Of a DNA stretch of 64,000 nt, positions 32,821 through 42,707 are shown piece after piece. The translations under genes and the position numbers were made by a program. Numbering within the stretch: position 1 is the stretch's first letter; each line of letters starts with the position of its first letter. Below the pieces are notes generated by a model that had not been told where the DNA came from, ran no database searches, and worked only from the letters and a program-made list of their open reading frames with translations. Origin of the DNA: Argyresthia goedartella (taxonomy: Eukaryota > Arthropoda > Insecta > Lepidoptera > Argyresthiidae); assembly GCA_949825045.1 (NCBI GenBank), contig OX463827.1, positions 518,501 to 582,500 on the forward strand. Reading direction: 5' to 3'.

Positions 32821-32839
32821 AGCATAGCAAATAGTTGAA

Positions 32840-33345
32840 GTGGTTGCCTATCCGTCTTCATCGGGATTCTCACATCCTCATTTATTCTACAACATTTTAC
32901 GGAATCGACGCTATGCAACCTTCCTGTAAGGCCGTTCCTATTTATAATATCTTCCAGCTGGCCATGGAGAATTCACGCAGTTTTCATGCTCGCAACCCCA
33001 CAGTTTGAATCCTATGAGCACAGGGAAAGATACTGGACCTTTCGGTTGTGTGATGCACTCCCCTGCATCCTCAGGGACAGAATAACTCTATAACTAACAT
33101 TTAAAAGTCGCGCGAAGAAGTATCAGATTTCTCTTTAGAATTAAGGTAGTTTGTATGTATTTATTAGTATGTATTCAGAAGTAGTATGATTAATTTAAGT
33201 TTAGGTTGTATATTCTATGTATTTAGGCATTCCTAAATTTAATTTATTGTTGAACTGTACACAAAGGTAAATAATCAAACTTTCTTATCGGAATTCAATT
33301 TGCTGGAAGAGATCTAAGCTCGTCTTTGTTCACTATTTTGCGTAC
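32840..33345 (+). pseudogene. LINE-H reverse transcriptase C-terminus and 3' UTR (copy 3)
   Basis: The coding starts LKWLPIRLHRDSHIL, then becomes degenerate with several stops, but TFKSR is still visible at about 33090-33105. The tail contains GCTGGAAGAGATC and AAGCTCGTC (about 33302-33325). It is the same family and the same truncation point as copy 2 at 959-1540. Confidence 0.65.
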
Positions 33346-34464
33346 TTTTTTTCCATGACTTTTTAATTAGGGCAAGATATTAAACATTTTTGATCTCCAA
33401 AAAAAAAAAATGAATAATTAATTTGAAGGAAAATTATCATGATTGTTAAGAGCGAACTTCAAAAAAGCATTTCATTCGGCCCATTATCTGATGTTTGTTA
33501 AATCCTTTTCCATTGGATCAATGCCTGCAAAAAAAGGATTCTACCAAGGCCACTAAAATTGGTCCGCCATTATTATATCATTATCATTAAACTGTCATTT
33601 TGCTAGTAGAACCGAGCCCAGCGCCCCCCTCCCCCAGATGCACGTGCAATTTTAATTAAAACTACGTAAACGTTCCTCGCGCGCGCGGTCGAACAAAAAA
33701 CTCGACTATTTGCCGCGGTAGAGAATCCGTGGATCATTAACTTTAACCTCTGGGTTCCGGGATCTTATGGAGCAGACATTTTCCTGTTATAGGTTTTGAA
33801 TTATATTAACATGGCATGAGGTTCAAAATCATAATGTGTCATAACCAGGTCCAGGTCTCCAGCGGTTAAATGAAACACCTGCACTTGTAGCATATTCGTC
33901 TTGGTTTCTAGATGTACTCTAAGAAGGGTTATCGAAAGTCTGCCTCCATTACTAGCATCTTACTGGTTGGCTGTAGACGCCATGCTGTGAAACATATACG
34001 AGAATATGAACTTACCTAACGAGACTAACTAAACAAATTACACAATTACCTACTACCGCCCGCCGAGCTGCCGCGCAGGACCATGCCGTGTGGAGAACAA
34101 AATTAATAAAGTTAATAACATTAAAAACATACCTAACATAACAGTTTTAAAGTAGATTTTACTGAATAATTTTTATAAGATTCTCCTAATAAATTCCAAA
34201 TAGTACTTTGCCTAAGTTAATAAGGAAGAGGCAAACATCACATTCAATTAAAAGACTTCGTCTCATTATCTTATGGAAAATAACTGACCAGGGCCATTGT
34301 TTCTACCCTGGAGTTTCTTGGTTTTGACCCTGCCTTCTACTTACATGCGCACATATCGTAGAAAAACTTGCGTGCAAAATGTGCTGGTGCGGGTCCCAAC
34401 TAATACAACTAAAAGGGTCACTTACACGCGCTCCCGCGGGAAAGATCCTGCTTAAAGAATATCA
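33346..34464. other. Spacer
   Basis: About 1.1 kb with nothing recognised. It holds a CG-rich patch at 33675-33690 (TCGCGCGCGCGG) in AT-rich surroundings. Confidence 0.35.
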
Positions 34465-34669
34465 AATGTTGCCTCACAAGGAAGCCCTCACTAAACTATG
34501 TAATGACCGAAAAAAGTCAATTATTTGTGGCGATCTTATTGTAGATTTGCTTGTAGATACAACAATGAAACAACGATTAATAACTTTATTAAAATCATTA
34601 AATTTATGTCATTTATTTCTTGAACCGACTAGAATGCACAGTCACGTTTTGTGACTGTGCATTCACTGC
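34465..34669 (+). pseudogene. LINE endonuclease fragment (LINE-E), left of the BEL-1 insertion
   Basis: The frame reads KSIICGDLIVDLLVDTTMKQRL and LNLCHLFLEPTR, which parallels LINE-A (RLIICGDFNVNLLERTT, LSHLFMEPTR). It is the core of an apurinic-type endonuclease with the GDFN box altered to GDLI. An in-frame TGA follows at 34651-34653. The same frame continues after the BEL-1 insertion at 40943 with LSSDHSQLL, so the retrotransposon landed inside this LINE. Confidence 0.7.
34632..34664. repeat. Perfect 14-bp hairpin beside the BEL-1 insertion
   Basis: The arms GAATGCACAGTCAC (34632-34645) and its exact reverse complement (34651-34664) flank GTTTT. One base later the BEL-1 target duplication begins (34665). 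Confidence 0.85.
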
Positions 34670-34846
34670 TGTACGAGACAGAAGAAAAGGCTTTGGTGCA
34701 ATTTTTACACGTTTATTTTAATTTTAGTATTTTTACAGACACCTTATGTTGGCGCCATCTTTCTTCCACTCCTTTCGTCCATAGACTACTACCAACTCAA
34801 TACTATTACGTTCCGATAACCTAAATATCTGTGTTGGTATTAAACA
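34670..34846 (-). repeat. BEL-1 3' LTR
   Basis: A 177-bp repeat with TG/CA ends, matched at 40761-40937 without a visible difference. On minus it includes an AATAAA. It lies just downstream of pol. No strong polypurine tract is visible in the bases before it. Confidence 0.9.
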
Positions 34847-35155
34847 TATTGGGGCCCAGACTAAAATATACATTTTTGGTCCTCATAATTTACTTATCTA
34901 AACTCTAATACGATTTTAACAATGTAAATGCATAAATCCTCATGGATTTTTAACTAATGAGATCTTTTCTCCTAGGTTTATGAACTTATTTTTATCTTAA
35001 CATTATTTATGAAAATGTGACACGTTATCTAACTTTCCTTTTAATAAAGATGGAGAAACATTTTCTGTTGTTTTTTAAGTGCTTACTATTTTAAACAGGT
35101 AGCTAACTTAACATAATATATTTAACCTTAATAACTAAAAAATATGACAATTATA
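34847..35155 (-). other. BEL-1 3' untranslated region
   Basis: AT-rich sequence between the pol stop codon (35156 side) and the 3' LTR. No further coding frame, such as an env-like gene, is present. Confidence 0.6.
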
Positions 35156-38100
35156 TTAATTATCAAGTGGTAGAGGGCACACCTTCATTATACTTGTAGT
35201 TATTATAGTACCTTTAGAGGTTTTTACATCTAAGGCACGTACTTTACCGTCCTTGCCTGGCATAACAGCAAGAATTCGCCCTATAGGCCAGTGCAATGGG
35301 GACACATTATCACTTTTTATTAACACCATGGTTCCTATTTGAAGGTTTGGTTGGACACCTTTCCATTTGGGTCTGCTTTGCAACATAACTAAATATTGTT
35401 TGTGCCATTGATGCCAAAATGTTTGCTGCATTTTCACACATTGCTTCCAAAAGGAAAGTTTTCCAACATTTTCACCGATGAGATTTAACTCTGGATAGGC
35501 AGTTAGTGTAGAACCGGTCAAGAAGTGAGCGGGTGATAGATAAGACATGTCCTCGTGATCCGCTGACATAGGGGTCAGTGGCCTGGAATTTAGAATTCCT
35601 TCTATTTGCACCAAGACGGTATAGAGTTCTTCATAGGTAAGGACAGTCTGGCCAATCACACGCTTGATGTGATATTTAACACTCTTTATTCCCGCCTCCC
35701 ACAAACCACCAAACACTGGTGAATAAGCTGGAATAAAGTGAAATGATATTCTTTCTGCATTGCAAAAGTCATGCACCATATCTTGGTGGCTCGTGGAATT
35801 CTGCAATTCATACAACTCATTTAACACGTTACTTGCCCCTTTGTAGTAGGCAGCATTATCACAATAAATTTTTGATGGTTTATTTCTACGAGCTATAAAT
35901 CTTTTTAAACAGCCTAAGAAAGTGTTGGTTGTCATATCAGATGCCAATTCAATGTGTATGGCTTTAGTAACAAAACACACGAAAATCACTATGTATGCCT
36001 TTGTGATAACAGGTTTTCGTATTCTAGTTTGTTTTACATTGAAAGGCCCTCCATAATCAGTACCAATTATTTGAAATGGTCGTGTTACATTCACACGATC
36101 AGATGGTAGAGAACCCATAAGTTGAGTTGTAGCCTTTGCTTTAAGTTTAAAACAAATTATACATTTGTGTATGACTGACTTTATTTCTCTGCTGGCATTA
36201 ATAATCCAATATTGTTCATTTAGACTGCAAAATACCAACTTCTGCCCTGCATGCTGGAGCCGCAAATGCTCATTGTGAATAATTCGCTTTGTGATGTTAG
36301 AACCCTTCGCTAGTATAATTGGGTGTCGCTGAGAGAACAACAGATTGGCATTCTGTAGTCGCCCTCCTGTTCGTAGCAAACAACTGGAATCAAGAAATGG
36401 GTTTAAGTTGTTCAAGCTTGTTTTTATATTACACAAATTACTATGTTCTTTTAATTGCTTGATCTCAGCTTGAAAATGTCTCTCTTGGTCAATTCTAATA
36501 ATGGCATGCAAAGCAGACGTCAATTCTTTTGGGCACAATTTCCCTTGAATTTTAGTATTTTCCTTTTTGCAATTATTAATAAATCTTTTGACGTACGAAA
36601 TTATTCGTACCAGTTTTTCAATATTGGAATATTTATCCAGCACAGTAGTCAGATCATTTACCTTAATATTGGTATTACATGCTTGTGTTACAATCTTTAA
36701 TTCAGGAACATTGCTTGTTTTTATTTTTTCTACATTTTTACCGGAGTACTTGCAATGTGCATATTCAGCACTTTGCAAATACTCAGGTCCGTGAAACCAC
36801 AGTTTTCCTACATCTGTCTCCAACAGTTTTGGGGACAGTCCGCGCGACAAAACATCCGCTGGATTCTCATTAGACCTTACATAATTCCATTGGAATTGTC
36901 CTGCCAATTGATTAATCTTCTCTACTCTATTGGCTACATAAACACTCAGCCTAACTGGAGCAATATCCAACCAAGCCAGGACAATTTGTGAATCCAGGTA
37001 TAAAAATGTTTTTACAACATATTTTACGGACAGCGTGTCATGTACCTTTTTTGATAACATGGCCAATAGTAATGCGCTATTAAGTTCAAGACGCGGTGTA
37101 GTCAGTTCTTTGTTTTTCGGATTAATACGTGATCTGGAGCACAAGAGGTTCACCTTAACTACATTGTCTGAGCTGATAGTCCTCAAATATAGGCAGCAAC
37201 CGTACGCCATATTTGAGGCATCCGCATAACCGACAAGTTCTAATAAGTTGGATGATTGATCATTGATGTTTCGAGGAACCGATACACAAGCCATTTTTAC
37301 CAACTCATTGGCAAATTCAACCCACTGCTTATTGAGATCATCTGGAAGATTATCATCCCATTTAATATCCGCAAACCACACCTGTTGCATTAAGTACTTT
37401 GCCTGAACCAACAAGGGACCAACAAGACCTAGAGGATCAAAGAATTTGCTTATAAAGCTCAGCATTTGTCTTTTAGTATACACCTTTAACACTTCCGTTT
37501 CAGGACATTTCATATTCAGTGTGTCGCAAGCTACATCATAGGTAAGCCCTAATGTTTTTATGCACATACTATTTTTATCAAAATCGATGCTACCAAAGCA
37601 TTGTAAGTTGGAAGGAATATCCTTCAAAATATCCTTTTCATTTGAACACCATTTATGTAGTACAAAACTGGCTTCCTGCATTATTGCTATTAATTCCAAC
37701 TTTATTGCCTTCAATTCAGATAATTGATTGCTGCCGCATTGAATATCATCTACGTACGTCGAATACTTTAAAACTGATGCAGCTAGTGGATACTTATCCC
37801 TGTATATCTGAGCAAGCTCTATTAAACAACGAGTAGCAAGGAATGCCGAACTTTTGACTCCATATGTGACTGTTCTCAATTGCAAACATTTTACTGGATC
37901 ATGGGTTGAATCACGCCATAATATATTTTGTAAGCAACAAAATTCCTCCTGCAAGAGTATTCCGCGATACATAGCCTTGATGTCACATAACAAGACAAAT
38001 TTATATGTTCGAAACGACGTTAATATATCAAACAGGTCGCTTTGTACGACCGGGCCGTTCAGTAACACGTCATTCAAGCATAAACCATTTTTGGTTTTCA

Positions 38101-38743
38101 TGCTCGCATCAAACACCGCGCGTACCGGTGTAGTTTTACTATTTAGGTTAAAAACCGGATGATGCGGAATAAAGTATACTTTACCGTCATCTAAATTATA
38201 TTTTTGGATATCATAAAGCCTTGCATGTCCTTGATCAATATAATCATGAATAAATTCTTTGTATTGCTTGGCCAATTTTTTATCTCTGTCGAAACGCCTT
38301 TCAAGGTTGTAAAACCTTTGCAATGCACAGGAGATGGAATCCCCCAGCTGCACCTTTTCTATATCAAGCTTTAGAGGTAAGCCCACAGAGAACTTTCTAT
38401 TCCGTAACTGAACAGATTCCTGAAAACATTGTTCAGCTAATTGATGCTCACTACTGCCCTCTTTGTAGACAGTGGGTACCTTTTCACATTCCCATAGTTT
38501 GGAAATGTTTTTGCTTATTTCGCGCACCTGGGGATCTTGTTCTTTTATATTGTGTGGAATTTTATCTATTAATTTATTAATTGTGTTACCTTTTACATGA
38601 ACGCACAAGTTGGTAGCGTATACCTTGCCAGCTGATACGGGCAGACTTCCCGCGACAATGTATCCGAAGGTGGTGTTAATAAGATATGGGCCGGACGGCG
38701 TGGCTGGCAGGGACTCGCGCTGCAAGACATGATGCTTTGGAAG
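35156..38743 (-). CDS. pol: BEL-1 pol: reverse transcriptase, RNase H, integrase
   Basis: An open frame of about 1190 residues. Numbered from the LQRESL start near 38725: reverse transcriptase with D248 (LLCDIKAMY) and YVDD at 324-327; RNase H from about 498 (GYADASNMAYGC) with E547 (RLELNSA); integrase zinc finger H2C2 at about 817-858 (HNEH to CIIC) and catalytic D890, D956 and E1010 (GTDYGGPF, YCDNAAYY, GGLWEAG). The C-terminal basic region ends PLPLDN. No stop interrupts it. The aspartic protease that should precede the RT is missing; coding starts at the protease tail block SGPYLINTTFGYIVAG. No ATG starts it; it is presumably expressed with gag through the frame change at the junction. 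Confidence 0.88.
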   Translation of the reverse strand, partial: LPKHHVLQRESLPATPSGPYLINTTFGYIVAGSLPVSAGKVYATNLCVHVKGNTINKLIDKIPHNIKEQDPQVREISKNISKLWECEKVPTVYKEGSSEHQLAEQCFQESVQLRNRKFSVGLPLKLDIEKVQLGDSISCALQRFYNLERRFDRDKKLAKQYKEFIHDYIDQGHARLYDIQKYNLDDGKVYFIPHHPVFNLNSKTTPVRAVFDASMKTKNGLCLNDVLLNGPVVQSDLFDILTSFRTYKFVLLCDIKAMYRGILLQEEFCCLQNILWRDSTHDPVKCLQLRTVTYGVKSSAFLATRCLIELAQIYRDKYPLAASVLKYSTYVDDIQCGSNQLSELKAIKLELIAIMQEASFVLHKWCSNEKDILKDIPSNLQCFGSIDFDKNSMCIKTLGLTYDVACDTLNMKCPETEVLKVYTKRQMLSFISKFFDPLGLVGPLLVQAKYLMQQVWFADIKWDDNLPDDLNKQWVEFANELVKMACVSVPRNINDQSSNLLELVGYADASNMAYGCCLYLRTISSDNVVKVNLLCSRSRINPKNKELTTPRLELNSALLLAMLSKKVHDTLSVKYVVKTFLYLDSQIVLAWLDIAPVRLSVYVANRVEKINQLAGQFQWNYVRSNENPADVLSRGLSPKLLETDVGKLWFHGPEYLQSAEYAHCKYSGKNVEKIKTSNVPELKIVTQACNTNIKVNDLTTVLDKYSNIEKLVRIISYVKRFINNCKKENTKIQGKLCPKELTSALHAIIRIDQERHFQAEIKQLKEHSNLCNIKTSLNNLNPFLDSSCLLRTGGRLQNANLLFSQRHPIILAKGSNITKRIIHNEHLRLQHAGQKLVFCSLNEQYWIINASREIKSVIHKCIICFKLKAKATTQLMGSLPSDRVNVTRPFQIIGTDYGGPFNVKQTRIRKPVITKAYIVIFVCFVTKAIHIELASDMTTNTFLGCLKRFIARRNKPSKIYCDNAAYYKGASNVLNELYELQNSTSHQDMVHDFCNAERISFHFIPAYSPVFGGLWEAGIKSVKYHIKRVIGQTVLTYEELYTVLVQIEGILNSRPLTPMSADHEDMSYLSPAHFLTGSTLTAYPELNLIGENVGKLSFWKQCVKMQQTFWHQWHKQYLVMLQSRPKWKGVQPNLQIGTMVLIKSDNVSPLHWPIGRILAVMPGKDGKVRALDVKTSKGTIITTSIMKVCPLPLDN

Positions 38744-39680
38744 TCACCACTCCGCTCACTGCCCTTGTAGATTTTTGAGGTTTTACTGCATATGATGAAG
38801 CTTGTTCTTCTTCTCCGGTGTTCTCTTGAGAAATAGCTCTCTTTTCTAAGAAAGCAAGGAATTCAGATAATGTAGGCACCTCTTTAGGATTTCTATCAAG
38901 ATGAAAGCCTCTATTAGTATAATTATCCACCTTTTTTGCCAAAATGTTAATAAGCAAGCTGTCCCAATACTGCACAGGCTGTTCCAGATTTTTAAGTGCG
39001 GCTAAATGCATGTTGACCGTGTTTATAATTAAGCGTAAGTTCTGTGCTGTGCATTTTGTGAAAGTGGGTAAGTCAAGCATGCTATTTACATGATGATTAA
39101 CCATTTTGGAGGTATTGGCATACCTATTTTCTAAGAGCTGGAGTGCTTCATCATAGCTTAGATCATTTAGGGGTAGATTTTTGATAATATCCAAGGCCTC
39201 CCCACTCAGCAATGAGCGAAGGTAGTATAACTTCTCACAACAGCTTATTTTTTTGTCAGTATGAATCACAGACCGAAATAAGTTTATGAATGGATAATAA
39301 TCCACTACATTTTTTCCATCAAAACCTTGAATGGTAATTCTGGGTAATTTATTGAACTCACCAGTAGTACTCGAGGGATTTTCTTGGTATCTCGGTGCCT
39401 CAGATCGACGTATTTTCAGCTGGTAATCCAACACGGCGATACTTTTATAGTACATATCCTCGTATTCTGCATAGTCCTCCTCATCACTCGGATTGAGCAT
39501 GAGAATGGCCCGATTCTGCGTCTCATAATCGTTAAAAGCCGCAACAAGTCGATTTCGCTTTTCTTGCAGCAACTCTGACGCACATGATTTCACTTCCCCG
39601 GTGTCGCAAAACTTTGAGATGCGCGTTATGGCGCCCTTTTCATAGCCGCGGTTGGCCATCAATGACTTTAATTCGGCCAT
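38676..39680 (-). CDS. gag: BEL-1 gag (C-terminally truncated)
   Basis: A 334-codon frame starting at ATG 39680 (MAELKSLMANRGYEKG). The capsid region is recognisable by ITIQGFDGKN, FINLFRSVIHTD, KLYYLRSLLSGEAL and the LLENRYAN block near residue 185, all typical of BEL/Pao Gag. It runs through EFLAFLEKRA to TSKASC near residue 315. There the first zinc-knuckle Cys should be followed by more of the knuckle. Instead, unrelated residues follow and the frame stops at 38676. Pol coding already runs in another frame from about 38743. The knuckles and protease have therefore been lost by a deletion at about 38735-38745. Confidence 0.82.
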   Translation of the reverse strand: MAELKSLMANRGYEKGAITRISKFCDTGEVKSCASELLQEKRNRLVAAFNDYETQNRAILMLNPSDEEDYAEYEDMYYKSIAVLDYQLKIRRSEAPRYQENPSSTTGEFNKLPRITIQGFDGKNVVDYYPFINLFRSVIHTDKKISCCEKLYYLRSLLSGEALDIIKNLPLNDLSYDEALQLLENRYANTSKMVNHHVNSMLDLPTFTKCTAQNLRLIINTVNMHLAALKNLEQPVQYWDSLLINILAKKVDNYTNRGFHLDRNPKEVPTLSEFLAFLEKRAISQENTGEEEQASSYAVKPQKSTRAVSGVVTSKASCLAARVPASHAVRPISY

Positions 39681-40760
39681 TATGAGGAATGAGGGTTTAA
39701 AGACAAATGCTGAAAAAGATTACAAATGGAGAATAGTACCGAGGCAACCAGTTACTCAAATGCAACAAACAAATGTGGTTTGCTTTAATAATTTTCCCTT
39801 ACCTTTGTTTTATCAGTCAAAACCGTAATAAAACTGCACACACTATTCTTATAACACGTAATACGTCTACAGTGTATGGTGTAGTTCTTATTTTGTCATA
39901 AACTATACGACAAATCTTTTACAAAGTCCCACAACGAGAAAAAACAAACATAGAAAATGGCGGATATGAAAAAATGCAATACGGCAAGCATACAATACAC
40001 AGGAATTGAATTTTCGATAAAATCAACTTCAGGTCGATAACTTATTAGTCCAATAGGAACGCAGATTCGCTAACCCGGAAGCGCAATACCGCTTCGTGAT
40101 TGGTTGTTGCAGAATGTAGAAGATGGTCTATGCCGCTCGCGTTCCGTTACACTCAGTTACACAATTTCTTACGCAGAGTTTACCACGAAGTTGCTAGCAG
40201 GCGAACACCGGACCGTGCGTGATGCCCTCTTCTCTTTTCCTTTGCGAAAAAACGCGATGAACCTTTGCTGCCGTCTCGCTCGCACCACCACGATGATGCG
40301 TCGATGATGAGTTTGCGAATTTGATGAATGATGACTCGCTGGTATGACTTTGTTAATGGTAAAATACCTTTTTGGAAAGTTGGGAGTTTACTTTCTTTAC
40401 TTTTCTTCTTGGCTTCTTATGACCATGATCGCACCTGGGTAGTAACACTGTGTAAGTCCGAAGTACTGCGTACGTGGGAAGTCCGCAACGCCACCGCAGT
40501 AATATTTCTTCGCAATGCACTTCCAAGAAATTAAAACTCACGATTACAATTTTGTAGGTAACTCTCTTCCGAAGTCGGGGTATGGAGCTCGCTAGTTAGT
40601 TCTTCTTCGCCGCCGCCAAATTATGGTGCTTTACGAAGAAGACGCCACGCCGGGAAGGAAGTAATGCAGCAGCTTGGCACGCCACACGAAGAATATACTT
40701 CACCCTCTCTTCACCAAACGGACTTTTTTATTATTTTAGGTTCGAAGGACCATTTTCATC
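39681..40760 (-). other. BEL-1 5' leader with candidate primer-binding site
   Basis: On minus the 5' LTR is followed after about eight bases by TGGTCCTTCGAACC (40752-40739), which starts with the TGG complementary to a tRNA CCA end and is a candidate primer-binding site. About 1 kb of leader then precedes the gag ATG, which is long. It contains no convincing coding frame. Confidence 0.55.
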
Positions 40761-40937
40761 TGTACGAGACAGAAGAAAAGGCTTTGGTGCAATTTTTACA
40801 CGTTTATTTTAATTTTAGTATTTTTACAGACACCTTATGTTGGCGCCATCTTTCTTCCACTCCTTTCGTCCATAGACTACTACCAACTCAATACTATTAC
40901 GTTCCGATAACCTAAATATCTGTGTTGGTATTAAACA
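40761..40937 (-). repeat. BEL-1 5' LTR
   Basis: Identical by eye to 34670-34846. It starts transcription of the minus-strand element. The target duplication ACTGC follows at 40938-40942. Confidence 0.9.
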
Positions 40938-40942
40938 ACTGC

Positions 40943-41334
40943 TTATCTTCCGATCATTCCCAATTGCTGTAAGAATAAGACTGATCCATCATTTTATAGG
41001 CTTATTACATGCCATAGACTAGAGACGTATACAAAAAACTTAGATATAAATTTACCAGTACCGGATTTTAATGAACAGAACCCAAACAAAATCTATTCAG
41101 ACGAAGACTTCGTATAAATAGGATACAACTTCACGTACAGGTTAGTTATTTAAATCACTAACTGTACTTATCTTGTCCTCGGATTAACTTATAATACTTG
41201 TATATATCTGGAGAAAAGTGTTTTCCAAAAAATTATATTTATTTTATGGTAAGTTAATTAAATTCTTCCTCCCATATTTTAATGAACATAACAAATATGA
41301 TAACAAAACAATAGGATCTACCTCTAATATACTC
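40943..41334 (+). other. Continuation of the LINE-E fragment, then spacer
   Basis: The first 35 bases encode LSSDHSQLL in the frame of the endonuclease fragment at 34465-34669; this is the terminal SDH block of the endonuclease. After that stops accumulate and nothing further is recognised. Confidence 0.5.
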
Positions 41335-41462
41335 ATGAAAAACCGGTCAAATGCGAGTCTAACTCGCGCACGAAGGGTTCCGTACCACCGTACAATGGTA
41401 GGGATGGTGTGGAGTGACTAGTTTCGATTTGTCACAGCCGCACCAATAACTTTGTAAACAAA
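41335..41462 (-). repeat. GGTTCCGTACC-type repeat, 3' part (minus)
   Basis: On plus it reads AAAACCGGTCAAATGCGAGT, then GCGCACGAAGGGTTCCGTACC, and ends with CACCAATAACTTTGTAAACA. It is the reverse complement of 7690-7826. The 5' half of the element is absent. Confidence 0.65.
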
Positions 41463-41787
41463 AAGAGGACATCCGTCAGCATTCGATCTGAGGGGGTGTG
41501 TTTCACATCGCTCCGACTTGAAAAATAACATAGACTATTTTAAGTTATCTTGTGTTGAAAAATTTTGGTTGGCAGGCGCCTAAACAAATTCGCAGTTCAC
41601 GTGGCCATTTGGTTTGGCGCAGTACAATGTTTTAATCTCATAAAACTGTGTGAAATTGCAAGTTGCAGAGGGCAGTTGAAGTGGAGCGAGTAGTTGAAGA
41701 ACTTCTGTTCTTTTTGTTTGAGAACCGCCAGCCTACACCCTGGTGTACTCTCACCAATAGTTCGGGTTTTTCACATCGTCGCCAACA

Positions 41788-41872
41788 AGCGTCCGTAGCG
41801 AAGTGGTTAGCCGTGTCGGAACACCAAACACCACGTCTGTGAAAATGGCTCGTGGTTCGAGACTCGGACAGT
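41788..41872 (+). other. tRNA-like sequence
   Basis: GTCCG at the 5' end pairs with CGGAC at the 3' end of an 80-nt segment that contains box A-like TAGCGAAGTGGTTAGC and box B-like GTGGTTCGAGACTC. Internal stems pair poorly. CGGACAGTTTAAT occurs twice (about 41865 and 41898), the second copy being 33 bases downstream. It may be a SINE head or a tRNA relic. It lies about 430 bp upstream of the R2-like LINE coding region. Confidence 0.45.
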
Positions 41873-42033
41873 TTAATTAATATTTTTGTTTTTATTTTCG
41901 GACAGTTTAATCTTGACATATTGTAATTAAGTTTTTTTTTTTTTTTATTATTGACATTAAGTTTTGATCTCATTTTGTTTATCTATTAATTTTTGTATTA
42001 TTGACATATATTGACTTTTGTAATTAGGAATAT

Positions 42034-42123
42034 TATTGAGAATATATGACAGTGACAGGCTGTGTGAATTTATGTATAGCTAATTTAATAAGGAGTAAGA
42101 ATCACTATCATATATTCTCAATA
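42034..42123. repeat. 22-bp inverted repeat, small hairpin or MITE-like
   Basis: The arms 42034-42055 (TATTGAGAATATATGACAGT...) and 42102-42123 are reverse complements with one mismatch, 46 bases apart. GGAATATTATT occurs at 42028 and again near 42147, which could be part of a longer structure. Confidence 0.65.
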
Positions 42124-42300
42124 ACAATCATTTACGTTGAATCCGGAATATTATTAGATGACATTTTATTTTGGAATAATGTTTAGTTGACACTTTTTTA
42201 ATCTTGTGTATTTTTTTTTATTGTATTGTATACTTTTTTTTAATAACATGTTTGTAATTTATTTGTTGACATTGTTAAATGATGTTTATTTTGTGATGTA

Positions 42301-42504
42301 ATGAATGTTAATAGGGCAAAGTGTCCCCACTGCCCCGGTTCCTCGAGAGATTTTGTTTATCCGCATGGTTTGAGCACCTACATTGAACGTGTGCACAAAT
42401 ATGTACAGATTTTACCGACTCAGCAGTCACAGGGGCGGGGGGAGGCGCCGATTGATGTGGGATTAGCTCACCATCGCCATCGCTCAATGACTTGCCTTAT
42501 TTAA
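42301..42504 (+). pseudogene. LINE-F N-terminal zinc-finger part
   Basis: CPHC at residues 8-11, then FVYPHGLSTYIERVH. A C2H2 finger is apparent, but the position of the first zinc-binding His (usually LSTH) is Tyr, so the finger is probably dead. The frame stops at 42504, and the link to the RT at 42708 lies in another frame. In R2-group elements such N-terminal fingers bind the target DNA. Confidence 0.5.
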
Positions 42505-42707
42505 GAAGAAATGTCAGAGTCTTGAAGCATGCCCCTAGGGGGCCAGAAGGGGGCCGCTGGGAGGTTGTCAGAGCTCATTGAGAGGTGGGTTCAGGACAAT
42601 GAGACCAACGATTGGTACGATCTTCTAAGCTTTGCGTTTACCAGCCTCAGGGTTCCATCTTCTGATGACAGAAGCCGATCTCTTACCTCTAAGGTCTAAG
42701 GTAAAGG

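Larger units (their letters stand above)
34670..40937 (-). mobile_element. BEL-1, BEL/Pao LTR retrotransposon
   Basis: Two LTRs of 177 bp (TGTACGAG...TTAAACA on plus) flank gag and pol coded on minus. The 5-bp target duplication ACTGC is at 34665-34669 and 40938-40942. By eye the LTRs are identical, which indicates a recent insertion. Gag and pol overlap in different frames, and the sequence joining them lacks zinc knuckles and protease. A possible primer-binding site lies next to the 5' LTR. BEL/Pao elements replicate through reverse transcription in a Gag particle and integrate as double-stranded DNA. Confidence 0.9.

Noticed and set aside
36455..38580. Plus-strand frames of 60-100 codons inside BEL-1
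   Set aside because: Shadows of the 1190-codon minus-strand pol.
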